A stretch of 64,000 bases of DNA from Stratiolaelaps scimitus (Eukaryota; Arthropoda; Arachnida; Mesostigmata; Laelapidae). The translations under genes were made by a program, and so were the position numbers. Below, piece after piece: positions 34,621 through 45,300 of this stretch (position 1 is its first letter; each line of letters begins with the position of its first letter). The stretch lies in NCBI GenBank assembly GCA_019614645.1, contig JABWDB010000013.1:682001-746000 (forward strand). The letters run 5' to 3'. The notes under the pieces were generated by a model. That model saw nothing but the letters and a program-made list of their open reading frames with translations. It did not search any database and was not told the DNA's origin.

Positions 34621-37064
34621 ACTGGTATCGTTACATCAGCAGGCTTCTTCTCCACATCACCCTCACTTGATTGTCGATGGTGCTTTTGCCTTATATTTCT
34701 CTTAATATTTTTGTGCTTATTGGAAAAAGGACACGGCTTGTGAGCGTGTTATTAATATATAAATAGATTCATTTCAGTGTTCCCTTACTACTCCAACAGG
34801 ACAAACCTGAAAGAAATACGCGTTTCCTTCTGTTCATTTTAAGGGTTCTCTATTATCCTATCATAGGATATGGTTTATTTTTTTCGTTCCAGAGCTTCGA
34901 GGCGCTTCCCGTCACTGCTACACCCTTTGCAAGGGTTAAGCAAATACGTTTGACAATTACATAGTCACTCGACCTCGCAGATAAACCTACCGACGAAGCT
35001 CGAGTAGGGAGGGCGGTTTCGCGAATCGCACAGGGCTTGCTATAAAGTTTTGATGAATCTTTCAAGGAAACTGTTGACACTCTACTGCCATAGGAGAGTT
35101 TAGCGCAGTTTACGCATACTGCCATGAGTGGGCAGGTCTTCATGACAACACCACCTTTTTAGATGTATCATTGTTGAGAAGGGCACACTCGGATGCCCTC
35201 GTGTCCACAAACTCCGTTATATGAGAACTGTTCCAGAGCAGAACAAAGTATACATATACTACATACATTGGTGAAATGTATAATTACTAATTGCTGAGCT
35301 CAATTTCAGCATTTGAGAAAATCATTGGGTCAATGAATGAAGGCAGGTGATTGCCATAGCCCCGGATGTTCGCAAAATCTGTAGATATCTATTTGATTCA
35401 CAAAATCATGCAAATCTTCCGGCATCATCGTGTCTGATATTCGAACTCAGGGAAAAGAAATAATTTCATGTGAGAAGAGTTACAGAACCCTTTGGGAAAC
35501 TGACCAAAGTTTGACCGTTCCGAAGGAATCCTTCCCAGCAATTGATTTCTTTTCTTTCCAGAACATAGTTCGCTGAAAGGACATGAAGGCTCTAGCAAAC
35601 AGAGAGAGAGAAATAAATTCGCAAAATGTTTTAGCAGAGGACAACAATCGACCTTTCTTAATTTTCAATCTGCCATAAGATTGAAGACGGTGCATTTTTG
35701 AAAACGGTTGAAAATTTATAAAATGGGTTAATGCTAGTATTACGTATTTTATCCCCCCTGTAAGCGGCATAAATTTGCATTCCTGCGCAATTAGCAAGGT
35801 AACTTTAATAGGACAACAGATTAACTCACTGTAAGCTAACGGGTTAATTGTAACCCGGCAAGAGAGTCAGCAACTAGCCGGTCAATGGCTGGCTCTATCC
35901 TTGGCCACATTTTGTAGAGCATTTACGCATGTGCTCTAGTTGGTACATAGCAATGCAGACGATGATATTTTCCTTATGCGCGGAAAAGGAAAGAGATGGA
36001 CATGGAAAACGAAGAAACATCTCGAACCTAAAAAAGTCACATTGATAACCTGAAAAAGGGACGAACGTATCGTCTAAACTCAAGAAAAAAGGCAGAGAAA
36101 AATCCAATCTATGCACTGCCCTAGCTAGACGGCACCCGCAGTACGAACACAAATCGAGTTTTAGTAAAGACACATATGTAGATAGTTTTCCACTTGTTGA
36201 ATGATAAATCGATTGTGCCTTGATCCATGGGCAGCATTTCAAAACTACCGCCGCCCACAGCAGACGACGTGGTGTTTGTTGTGCCCAGAAGCTTACAGCT
36301 AGCTGATAGAAGCTTGATGAGTGCGTGAAAGAATATTATCACAGTGTTAATTATTCGCTAAAAAAGAATAGAACGGATGATTGCGCGTTGCCGCCGGAGT
36401 TCAGAGCTAAACCGGGTGTGTACAGTTTCTCAGTTAAATATCAGAGTCATATAATGCCGTTGAAGTGTAACTTCGAACACCGAGGGACAACCTAAGTCTC
36501 ACCATTCACGATCGTCTTGTGATGACATGTGTGCGCACCGTTGACGTTCGAAGGTTCAATGTAGACTACACCAGTGCGAAGTGACAATTGTGTTCATCGT
36601 TTTGGCCAGAGAGCTTTGTCGGGTACTCAGTCGAACCAACGTGAGTCGTCGATTAGCTTGAATTCACTTGGAAATTGAATATATTTGTTGCAGACGCGCC
36701 GTCTCTTCGGGATGAATTCGAACGTTCTATATGGAAATGTTTGACGATTCGATTTGGCATTAGAATTCCATGCATTTTGCAACATGTGCAAATGTAATAT
36801 TGAACCAAACTACGAACAGTGTCAGTAGGTTAATTATACATTAGCGCAACGTATAGAACGTAGAACCTGTTCAGATTTTTTTTAGAAGCTGCTGCGATTT
36901 AAACGGGGTTCGAAAGGACAGGCGCTCGTTCGCCGGCAAAAAACGAAATATGCCCCACCATTATTATTATTGCCTATGAGAAACAGTTCATTTAGTTATT
37001 GTACGCCGACTGTAATCTTTACTAAAATATCAACAAATATAAGACGGCTGTATACTCTCGTAAA

Positions 37065-37067
<3 letters not shown>

Positions 37068-37097
<30 letters not shown>
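37068..37097. repeat. (GA)n microsatellite
   Basis: Directly visible AG dinucleotide run. Confidence 0.9.
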
Positions 37098-37099
<2 letters not shown>

Positions 37100-38007
37100 A
37101 TCTCTCGTGCCAACGGATTTCGTTTGGATGCCGGGGCGATTTATAAGGGCTTTGCTAGATCGTACTACTAAACCGACCTGTTCATTGTCATGATCGCCGA
37201 TGGTGCATCTACAACAACATAGGCTGTAGCTGTGGCGAGACCGAATTGTTGGCACCGTGAATTTTGGAAATGCGTTACACATCCTACCAAAGTAACAACA
37301 TTCGCACCGTAATCAATACCATTTCCTGTTACGAGTTACGATCGAATCTTGATATTTTCTTGTTTAGTTGTCTAATATGCAATCTAGTACTTGGCTCTTG
37401 GATTGTCTGTTGTGTTGACTGACAACCTACTAACTATTCGATGTATGATTCATAATTGTTCTATCAAGTTTATCTGTGTTGAGTTATTATATTTGAAGTT
37501 TATCCAATGTATTTATATTGTTAAATCTCTTTTATTCTCCAGTATTAGTTTTACTATCATTGCAATTCGACAAAATTTTTGCCAAGTGCACTTGCATATA
37601 GGTAGCCCAGTGGCGTTGTCATTATTTCTAACCACTTGGTACATGTATTGCCCTAGCTATTCGACGTGGGAATAGATTCGTAACTCGTTGCGAGTGAGAA
37701 TTTTTGGGTGAGGCTAGCATGATGAACCCTATCCGGGAGTTCATTGCCCTTAGGTCAAATATCAGAGCAAATATCTCGTCGTTTGTAATCATTCGAGTGA
37801 GCGACTTCTCCCCTAAAATTGAGGTTAGATGGGAATCTTACGCCGTACTCAGTTGCAGTGTCCAGTTCGTTTAACGTTTATCCACATAGAATTTAATTAT
37901 TATTATTATTTGTTTTATTTTCACTCTGTTCGAGTAATTACAACGGTGTGTACAATATACAAGTCAGTTTCCGATGTGTAAGGTTTCAAGTAAAAATTCT
38001 ACACGCA

Positions 38008-39199
38008 TTTTTTTTTAAACATAGTTTCATCTGATTGCATTGATCAATGTATATTTAATTCGACGACTAGGCATTTATATTTAAGAGATGACTAATTGAC
38101 CTAATTGCTTCGCATTTTCCTGCGTGGTATCTCTCACATTTTTTACTACAGACGGGTCCACCTCTCTCTTCTTCGCTTTATGGCCATCTATAAAGATGCG
38201 GTAACTATCTGTTTCTGGGAGGTTGAACGACTGGCGGATTTCTTCAACAAACGATGGCGTGTCGAGCAGCAGATAGACAAGCCGGTTCCGTGCCGTGGCG
38301 TGCAAACTGAGTACTGACTTTAAGAACGCTGGTTTGAATCTGTCGATCGTGGCCAGGTCCCTGGAGGCGAGCTTATCCCAGACGATTTGAATCCCATATG
38401 TAGCTATTAGCGCGATCTTCAAATTAAACAATTTAAGAGCAGTGTCGATTGATAGCTTTTGCGGTCGTTCGATCGAGGGCGTCGCAATCGTCGCTTTTCT
38501 AGCTCGGTCTTCAACATGCAAAGCGAATGATTTGCCTGTTGTTGTTATTGTTAGACCGAGGTATGTGAACGAGTTAACTATTTCCAGCCGCTCACCGTCC
38601 AGTCGGAACGAGTCGTTTCCGCTAAGCCTCCCCCCTTTTCGGAACTTCATTGCGACTGTTTTAGCCTTGTTAATTTGAAGGCCGGTGTCGGCGACATAGG
38701 TATTCAAAGTTGCTAGTGCCTGTTGGAGGTGAAATCTACTCGTACAGTACATTACGAGGTCATCTGCATACAGGATGAGATTGACAGAAGAGTGGCGTTG
38801 CTTGACACGCGTAGGAAGATCGCTGATGAGGAGTGAGAAGAGTAACGGACTTAGGTTGTCGCCTTGGGCAAACCCAGTCGTCTGTTCAACCCCGTGTCTC
38901 TCTATGACTCCATCATCAATGATGACCGAATTCTTCTGTAGGATATCCTTCAGCAGATCTAGTATGTTAAGCGGCACCCCGTGACACGCCAGCTTTGAAA
39001 GAACTATCGTTCTGGACCCCGAATCAAACGCGGCTTTGAAGTCTACAAATACTGCGTAGAGGAACTGCTTCGGACGAGCCAGGATTTTCTTGATGTCGTC
39101 GACCAGTATCCTACATGCTGTCATTGTTGACCTGCCGGCCCGAAATCCGTGTTGTTCAGGTGGAAGGGCATCACGATTTTCGAGGTAGAAGGAATTTAA
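38008..39199 (-). mobile_element. 5'-truncated LINE with A tail
   Basis: A minus-strand RT ORF is followed by a short 3' UTR and a 9-A tail (38,016 to 38,008). The 5' end lies within RT, just before the HGFRAGRST block, with a stop immediately upstream. I did not find a convincing target-site duplication. Confidence 0.82.
38081..39199 (-). CDS. LINE reverse transcriptase fragment, intact frame
   Basis: The frame runs about 372 codons without a stop. RT blocks in order: EQHGFRAGRST (block 2), FLYAVFVDFKAAFDS (block 3 with the first catalytic Asp), GFAQGDNLSPLLFSLLISDL (block 4), LILYADDLVMYC (YADD catalytic box), GLQINKAKTVAMKFRKGG (block 6) and FTYLGLTI (block 7), then a helical thumb/C-terminal region. 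The N-terminal endonuclease, if the family has one, is absent. The uninterrupted frame suggests a fairly young insertion. Confidence 0.85.
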   Translation of the reverse strand, partial: LNSFYLENRDALPPEQHGFRAGRSTMTACRILVDDIKKILARPKQFLYAVFVDFKAAFDSGSRTIVLSKLACHGVPLNILDLLKDILQKNSVIIDDGVIERHGVEQTTGFAQGDNLSPLLFSLLISDLPTRVKQRHSSVNLILYADDLVMYCTSRFHLQQALATLNTYVADTGLQINKAKTVAMKFRKGGRLSGNDSFRLDGERLEIVNSFTYLGLTITTTGKSFALHVEDRARKATIATPSIERPQKLSIDTALKLFNLKIALIATYGIQIVWDKLASRDLATIDRFKPAFLKSVLSLHATARNRLVYLLLDTPSFVEEIRQSFNLPETDSYRIFIDGHKAKKREVDPSVVKNVRDTTQENAKQLGQLVIS

Positions 39200-39499
39200 T
39201 TATCATTTGGATTTCCTGACCCTGTGTGCACCACCCACTGAGATTAACCACACTTGTCTGTGGTTAATTCCTGTCCCATCTTTTGAGACCACACCATTGG
39301 TTCATTTAGTTTATTGACGGAGCTGCAGTTTTACAATGCTTAAGTTCTCGTGAAAATAATAGTAAAATTGTTTAGCACAACAGAGTATGAGTATAGTGTG
39401 ACTCTGTTTTTTTCAGGGCAAAAACAGTATAAATTTGCAAGAACTATGTATAGCCACTTAGCATTAGCATGGCGTGACCATATGCCACCTTGGGTCAAT

Positions 39500-40361
39500 T
39501 ATGATATGAGTGGAGCCCCATCTCAGGAACTGTAAATTCGAAAAGCCCAAGCGCTCGCAGTAAAAATGTAAATACGTGAATTGAAGCGTTATCTTGTTGG
39601 AAAACAATTGGCAGTCGATGGAATCTACTCCTTAACGATAGAAAGTTGTTTATCAACATCTGCTGATAGTCCTCGCTATTCATTCGAGATGAGATGAAAG
39701 AGAGTCGGAGTCTGCTATGAGAGGTGAATGCTCCCCAAACCGTAACGGTCCCGCCACCGAAGTTGCGCTTTGAGAAGTACCGCGGCTTCTTACGTACATC
39801 ATGCCAATAACCGTTAAATCCATCTGGCTCGTCCCCATTGAACTTCTTTTCGTCACTGAAGATGATCTGAAATAACACACTACCTTTTAGATAGATGTGC
39901 ACCCACAAGATACTCTTTAAAAAACGTTGCCCTAATATTCACCAATTTCCTGTCTCTGGCGCCATATTGTTGCGGGCGAAGTTTAGTCGGGCAGTCATGT
40001 GGCGTTATTGAAGACGCGGTCTTGTTTTTATTTGCGCCCGTATGATATGCGGATAACGCTTAATTGTCCTTGAGACTGTTGATCTATGAACCTGAAGGTT
40101 TAATTCTTGCCTGATTGCTTCATAACCTATGGTCGAATTCGAGGCCAATCGACAAATGTGCATGGCAGTTCGCTGGATGATCTTTCGTGGACGTCCTTTG
40201 GACTTAGTAGTGCCATACGTCGACGGACTGCGTAAATAATTTTGTTCAACGCGACGATTTCTGCCAATTTCTTTGGCAATTGCAGCCTGGGTCTTTTCGG
40301 GTCGGTGTAAAGCAGTAATAACTGCTTTCTCTGCACCAGAAAGGCTCGAGGCGTGTCTCAT
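39500..40361 (-). pseudogene. Tc1-like transposase relic
   Basis: It begins MRHASSLSGAEKAVITALHR at 40,361 and keeps the helix-turn-helix region (TQAAIAKEIGRNRR, GRPRK) without the stop seen in the 22.5-kb copy. A frame break occurs near 40,005. The catalytic part resumes further on with FSDEKKFNGDEPDGFNGYWH, RNFGGGTVTVWGAFTS and FQQDNASIHV. The region carrying the final Glu is not recognisable. Confidence 0.85.
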
Positions 40362-40493
40362 GACTACAGTACAGCTTAAATGCCCACCACAAACTGGATT
40401 AATTCTGCGAGAACACTCGATAACTGAGGGTGCATTATCATTTTGCACAACCGAAATAAGACACACTTTATTGTGGCAGGCTGCATGCGACGT

Positions 40494-40671
40494 TACGAAG
40501 TCCTCTCTCAAGAAACATGACTGGCTGCTCGGGACAGCTGGTGACTACCAAGCGTAACTAAAGCCATCCCCCCCGGAGATCTCTGAAGACATAATGAATA
40601 AGTGGTTCCACGCCTCTGGGGAAGTTAAATAAGTAAATATCAAGATGCCAATGTTAGCTCGGCAAAAAAAA
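40494..40671 (+). mobile_element. 178-bp retro-insertion nested in the Tc1 inverted repeat
   Basis: Perfect 15-bp direct repeats GGCTGCATGCGACGT (40,479-40,493 and 40,672-40,686) flank a segment that ends in eight A residues. Removing it restores continuity with the inverted repeat of the 22.5-kb element. A frame inside ends DIMNKWFHASGEVK-stop, consistent with the 3' end of a LINE ORF. Confidence 0.85.
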
Positions 40672-40999
40672 GGCTGCATGCGACGTCATATGCGCTGTTC
40701 TTTGTGGTGTGTGTGTTATTTGACACGTTCATTAATCTGATACAGAATAAATGCCTCAAATGTGCATTCTTTGTAACGATTTGTTGAAATATTGGGGTGC
40801 GTTAAGTTTATACACACCGCTGTAGGTCTAAAGTTACAACTAGCATCGTCCGCGCAGAGGCCCCATATAATCATTGAAAATGTACACAACAGAGAGAGTA
40901 TAAAAGGAAAAAATAGCTGTACATTCACGTACACCTTTCCGTCACTGGTCAATTTCCCGCATTATAGTGCACAATACAATCCATTTTTCGCAGTCCTTA

Positions 41000-42190
41000 G
41001 CTTCCTGGCAAATCTTTTCGCTGAGGAAAGAGACCGCATCTCACGAATGGGACGGTTCCACATTTTAGGCAGACGGTAGCTTAGATAGTGGCGACTAGAC
41101 TCCTCAGTGACGAAAGGCTTCGCAAATGCAATAGCACAGCGAGAATAGCACAGTCTTTCTTCCTCGTGGGATAGATTGGAAACGCGATGTCGCCCGGTGT
41201 TTTTTCCTTTACCATTTTGTAGGCCACGAGGGCTGTCTGAACTGCACAGATTTCGTTCGCACGGAAAAGTTCATAACTATCGGAAACGTGAGTAACCGAG
41301 TCACTGCGACGTCTGCCTAAAATAGCACAAAGGGTATTATTCTGGATGATTTCCGCGTTGCGCAGTATTCATTTGTAGCCGCACATAATGATGCAACAAA
41401 GCATAGGTGAGAGGAACAATTTTTACACCATAAGGAGGGTCCGCGGTAGTCATCCCAATGTGGTTGAGGGGTCGCATCGACGCTATGATAGCATAACACC
41501 TTGTGGGTTAGTTTACCCATGTGGTGTTGCCATCTGGGAGAGCCCTCTCTGTTCAAGGCTAGCCATTTAACCGAAGGATACAGCGGGACTTTGATCCCCC
41601 GGAGAATGACCGTCTCAACCGATGCGGATCGTTGCGACTGCCGGGGGAGGTTACCCCTGTTTTACTGGTGTTTATGGCCAGGCTGAAAGACTCGATCACA
41701 TCCTCTGCCTTGAAAATACTTGAACGAATATCCTCATGCAACGATGATGGGGAGATCCTAAACGGGAGTGAATTGTCATCGGCATACGCTATGATCCTTC
41801 AAAAATTACCAGCGGAAATCCTTAGTAGTATGAAGTTCACCATTATGATAAACATCAAAGGACGGATAGAGGATAAAGCCCTGGCGTGTTCCAATATTCA
41901 GGACTTCCCAGTTAGACCCTACCTCCCCAACCTTCACGGCTTGTGTCCTATCCGAGAGATACGAACGGAACCAGGCCACGCCAGTAAGACTGCATCCGAG
42001 ACACTCCAGCGTCTGGGGAAAGAAGGTCTGCCGAACACAATTGACCGGTGCCAACACGTTAAGTTTATTTTCTTCAATAGAATCAGTTGTTTCCTGCCAA
42101 AGATGCGCCAGGGCCAATTTAGTGCATCTAGAGAGACGAAAACTGAAACACTTCGACAAGATTTGAAGAATTCAGGTAGCATTCCACTCT
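41000..42190 (-). mobile_element. Degenerate LINE (Jockey/CR1-like reverse transcriptase relic)
   Basis: Minus-strand pieces in several frames line up as an old RT. LNVLAPVNCVRQTFF corresponds to the block 3 region, then come TGVAWFRSYLSDRTQAVKVG, LNIGTRQGFILYPSFDVY (block 4, QG retained), EDVIESFSLAINTSKTGVTS (block 6), VKWLALNREGSPRWQHHMGKL (block 7) and a C-terminal tail toward 41,000. Stops and frameshifts break it throughout, and the YADD box is not recognisable. The 5' edge lies about 180 bp before the Tudor gene's start codon. Both edges are approximate. Confidence 0.72.
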
Positions 42191-42373
42191 AGACAATACC
42201 AGTGCCCGTGAATAACATGCTGCCTTCGACTGTGAGGATAGAAATCGCCGTCGTCATCACAGTATTATTGGTAAATTATTGCAAGTACTTAGTATTATGC
42301 TAAGACAAACATTTTGCTTGTTTCGTTTCTCGTTGAATTAGTGCAAACCATTGGGTCCATATCGATCACCAAG

Positions 42374-45300
42374 ATGGCCTCATTCGTTTGGCAGTCAAGC
42401 CTGGAAAACCTGAAGATCGACATCAACACGCTAACATCCAAGATTGGTCTTACCAATAGCAGTATCGATGCTTTAGCGGCGGTCGTCTCAGCACAAGGTG
42501 ACTTCGCCATTGAAAATTGCAAAGAGGTAAGAATTTTCCTATGTATAATTTACGTCGTTTTATTAAGGAGAAACCGATCAAACAACCATAGCTTAATAAA
42601 AAAAATCCAATTTGATTTCGCTAAGCTTGGGTGAGTAGAGTGAGCAGTGAGAATCGTCGATGCACGAGCACAGAGTCCTTATAAAAGATCCAATGTGATA
42701 CTAAAAAAAGAAACTTAAATCAGGTTTGCGCGACTAATATTAGCATTATTTTAGTCTTTTAGTCTCGCGAGCATTTGAATGAAATTCGGAGTATGCTAAA
42801 TTATATTGTATGTGTTATTTCAGTTGAGTGCTTATGTCAAAACGGCAACAGATGGACTGGAAAAGGCGCTTTCGGCAGTAAACGACGCACTAATGTGCAT
42901 GAAACCGTTTAACCCACCGCAGATGTTGCCAGCCTCAGTGCAGCGTTTGGCCATCGAAAATTCCTCTGTATTAGCTGAAGCCGCTCCACTCCAGATTCGC
43001 TCTAATCAGGTAGGATTTAGATATATCTAATGGTGTTCGATGGCTAACTAGATTTACGGACAAGACTTAAGATGCTTCACCGCGATGGAGACGGCGGCCA
43101 GATGATGGTGATGTGGCGGGACTGACTTGCCATAGAAGCTTCTCTCATTCAAGCTACAAGACGACTACGAGATGACGCTTTAGGACATGATGCTTAGTGT
43201 GTCCAGTATATTATACTGGCTCGCGTTGGCATATCGAGAAAGGCGTCATCTGTCGAAGACATCTAAACAAATATTACTCAGCTGCGCTGATATGATTTCT
43301 ATTCAAACCTAGTCAGATCGTCGCAGGTAGTGAAAAATAGCTTGTTTCGCGTTTTAGAAGAAGTTCCAAGGGTTCCGAATAGCCTTTACTAGCTGAAGAA
43401 GAAACTACTGAGATCAAAGAAGCCAGCGGGATCATCAGGCATCGAACACTATTTATGATATGAGTACTTTCATATGAGCAAGCTGAGCGTTAAGTGGTCC
43501 CTATATTTGCTTATTCCAGACCTACTAATGCTGACTCAGATGTTGAGTTAAAGACTTGAACTTGTTGTGTGATCTTGTCGCTGTGTCTAGCCTCCATTTC
43601 TCCTATTTGTAAATAGCGAAACAAATGCCTCTCGAATATGGATAGAGACTTAGAGACGTAGTAGGAATACAGCATTAAGAATTTCCTTCCACCTAGAGGA
43701 CAAGCACAAGCAGCTGAAGAATTATACGGAGGCGAGGAAGTTTAGTCTACGTCGTTCCACGTCAATAAGCACCTTTCAAGAACGGCCCTCCGATCTGACG
43801 ACTTTCAGCTGACGTCTGTCATTCGTCCTCCTTCGAGTAACACATGGAGCACAACAACGGACGATCAGATTCCTGTAGCCAACGATAACCTTGCGACGTT
43901 GGTCACAAAAATTAGCGCACTCACATCTGGCAACGAAGTCCTCGTCGAATCTCGCCCAGGCAACAGGAGCGCAGTCATTGAAGATACAGGAAGTTGCATG
44001 ACCCCTGTTCTTCAGAGCTCTCCGAAGAGCGAACAGCCAGTCTCACAGCTAACGGACAAGAGCGAAGATCTTAGCGCATCGGAAAACCAACCTGCCACGA
44101 CAAGGCCCAGGGTCCGTTAAAAACGATTAGCAATTGGTTTTGTCTGGATTAACCAGATAGATTATCGAACACGAGTAAGAAACTAAAGCTCGACTCAAGC
44201 TATTTATTTCATAACACAAATAGGGTGTGGTTTTTCAAAGGCATCATTCGTATATTTGTCTTAGCCATCTATCTATTATGGTATGCCACTACCCATGCTG
44301 AACTCACTGACAAATTCTCGCTTGGCATGGTACCAATTCCGTCCTGTTATGTTTTGTGAGTCCAGCATATTCTATATCGCTAAGAATTACACTAGCTTGA
44401 TCACATATTATACTATTGTACTTGGCCAGGTTTCCGTTGTGGGGCTTCTGCGATTTCTAACGTTGCTTGATTTCAATTTCGTGTCACTCTCGTCTGCTCA
44501 CTTGCTTTTGTATCCTTCCATGCAGTTCCAAGCACTTAAGCAGAAAGCAGGCAAACAGCACCAGCAGGAGCAGAGAACCACCGATGATTTTAGCACCCCG
44601 CTACCTCACCTGTCTTCGAGATCTCCGGTGTTGGCTACCGATGCTGAGAACTCGTACCCAACAGGCAACTATATCAATCCGACTGAAGTAACTACTGCAG
44701 GTGACGTGCAGGTTAATGACCACAAAATTGCGTTACGCCACGACGCTGCCGAGTTTGTACCTTGTGCTCGATCGGTGTCCGTTTCCAGTCATTCGAGTTT
44801 GCAGGAGAGACGACAATCGACTATTGAAGTGCTCCAAGGGGCTCGTGATGCCGTTGAAAAGATTTGCAAAGATTTCCCAGGACGTACACCGCAGGCGAGT
44901 GAGGAATACGCCTGTGATAACGAAGAGAGCGGCTGTACTCAAAACAGCATCCATGGTCAGATCGATGGCGAAGTAATTAGTCAAGCATTACAGACACCCC
45001 TTCCAGACGATGCTCACGAGGAAAGTAGCGACTTTGACCTGGATAGCAGGGACCATTCACAGCTCAATGGTAAGCAGTGCAGCATGTCGAAAAAAGGTGG
45101 CGATGCCGAAAATGGGACAGGGGCCGAACATTTGCCAGCTGTCGGTACTGGTTTAGCTTCAGCTAGCTCGAGTCGCCGAAGCAGTTTCACTTCAAGGGAA
45201 GTCGATGGACTCATACCTAAAGGTGTCTTCGAAGTGCGGAAGCCGCCTCTATGGCAGTACGTTTTAGCGGAGGTAACTCACGTTGACAGAGAACGTCGCA

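Larger units (their letters stand above)
33884..38007. other. Mostly non-coding stretch
   Basis: Apart from a membrane-like open frame at 34.4-34.6 kb (listed separately) and a (GA)n tract at 37,068-37,097, I see no supported gene. At 34,880-35,150 the plus strand gives protein-like text broken by several stops, which I could not assign. Confidence 0.45.
39500..40822 (-). mobile_element. Old Tc1-family element, related to the 22.5-kb copy, missing its 3' end
   Basis: The outer end (ACACACCGCTG, 40,822) is followed by TA. The next 200+ bp match the inverted repeat of the 22.5-kb element but are split by a foreign 178-bp insertion at 40,494-40,671. The inner part encodes a transposase relic. 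I could not find the opposite inverted repeat, so the far end is lost or eroded. Confidence 0.85.

Noticed and set aside
34853..35150. Plus-strand protein-like text (for example DEARVGRAVSRIAQGLL) with several in-frame stops
   Set aside because: It may be an old pseudogene, but I could not identify a family or boundaries, so I did not annotate it.
44283..44525. Extension of the 831-bp Tudor exon upstream to an ATG at 44,283
   Set aside because: The frame is open, but the peptide is hydrophobic and unlike the rest. A good acceptor (TTCCATGCAG) at 44,525 in the right phase better explains the exon start.
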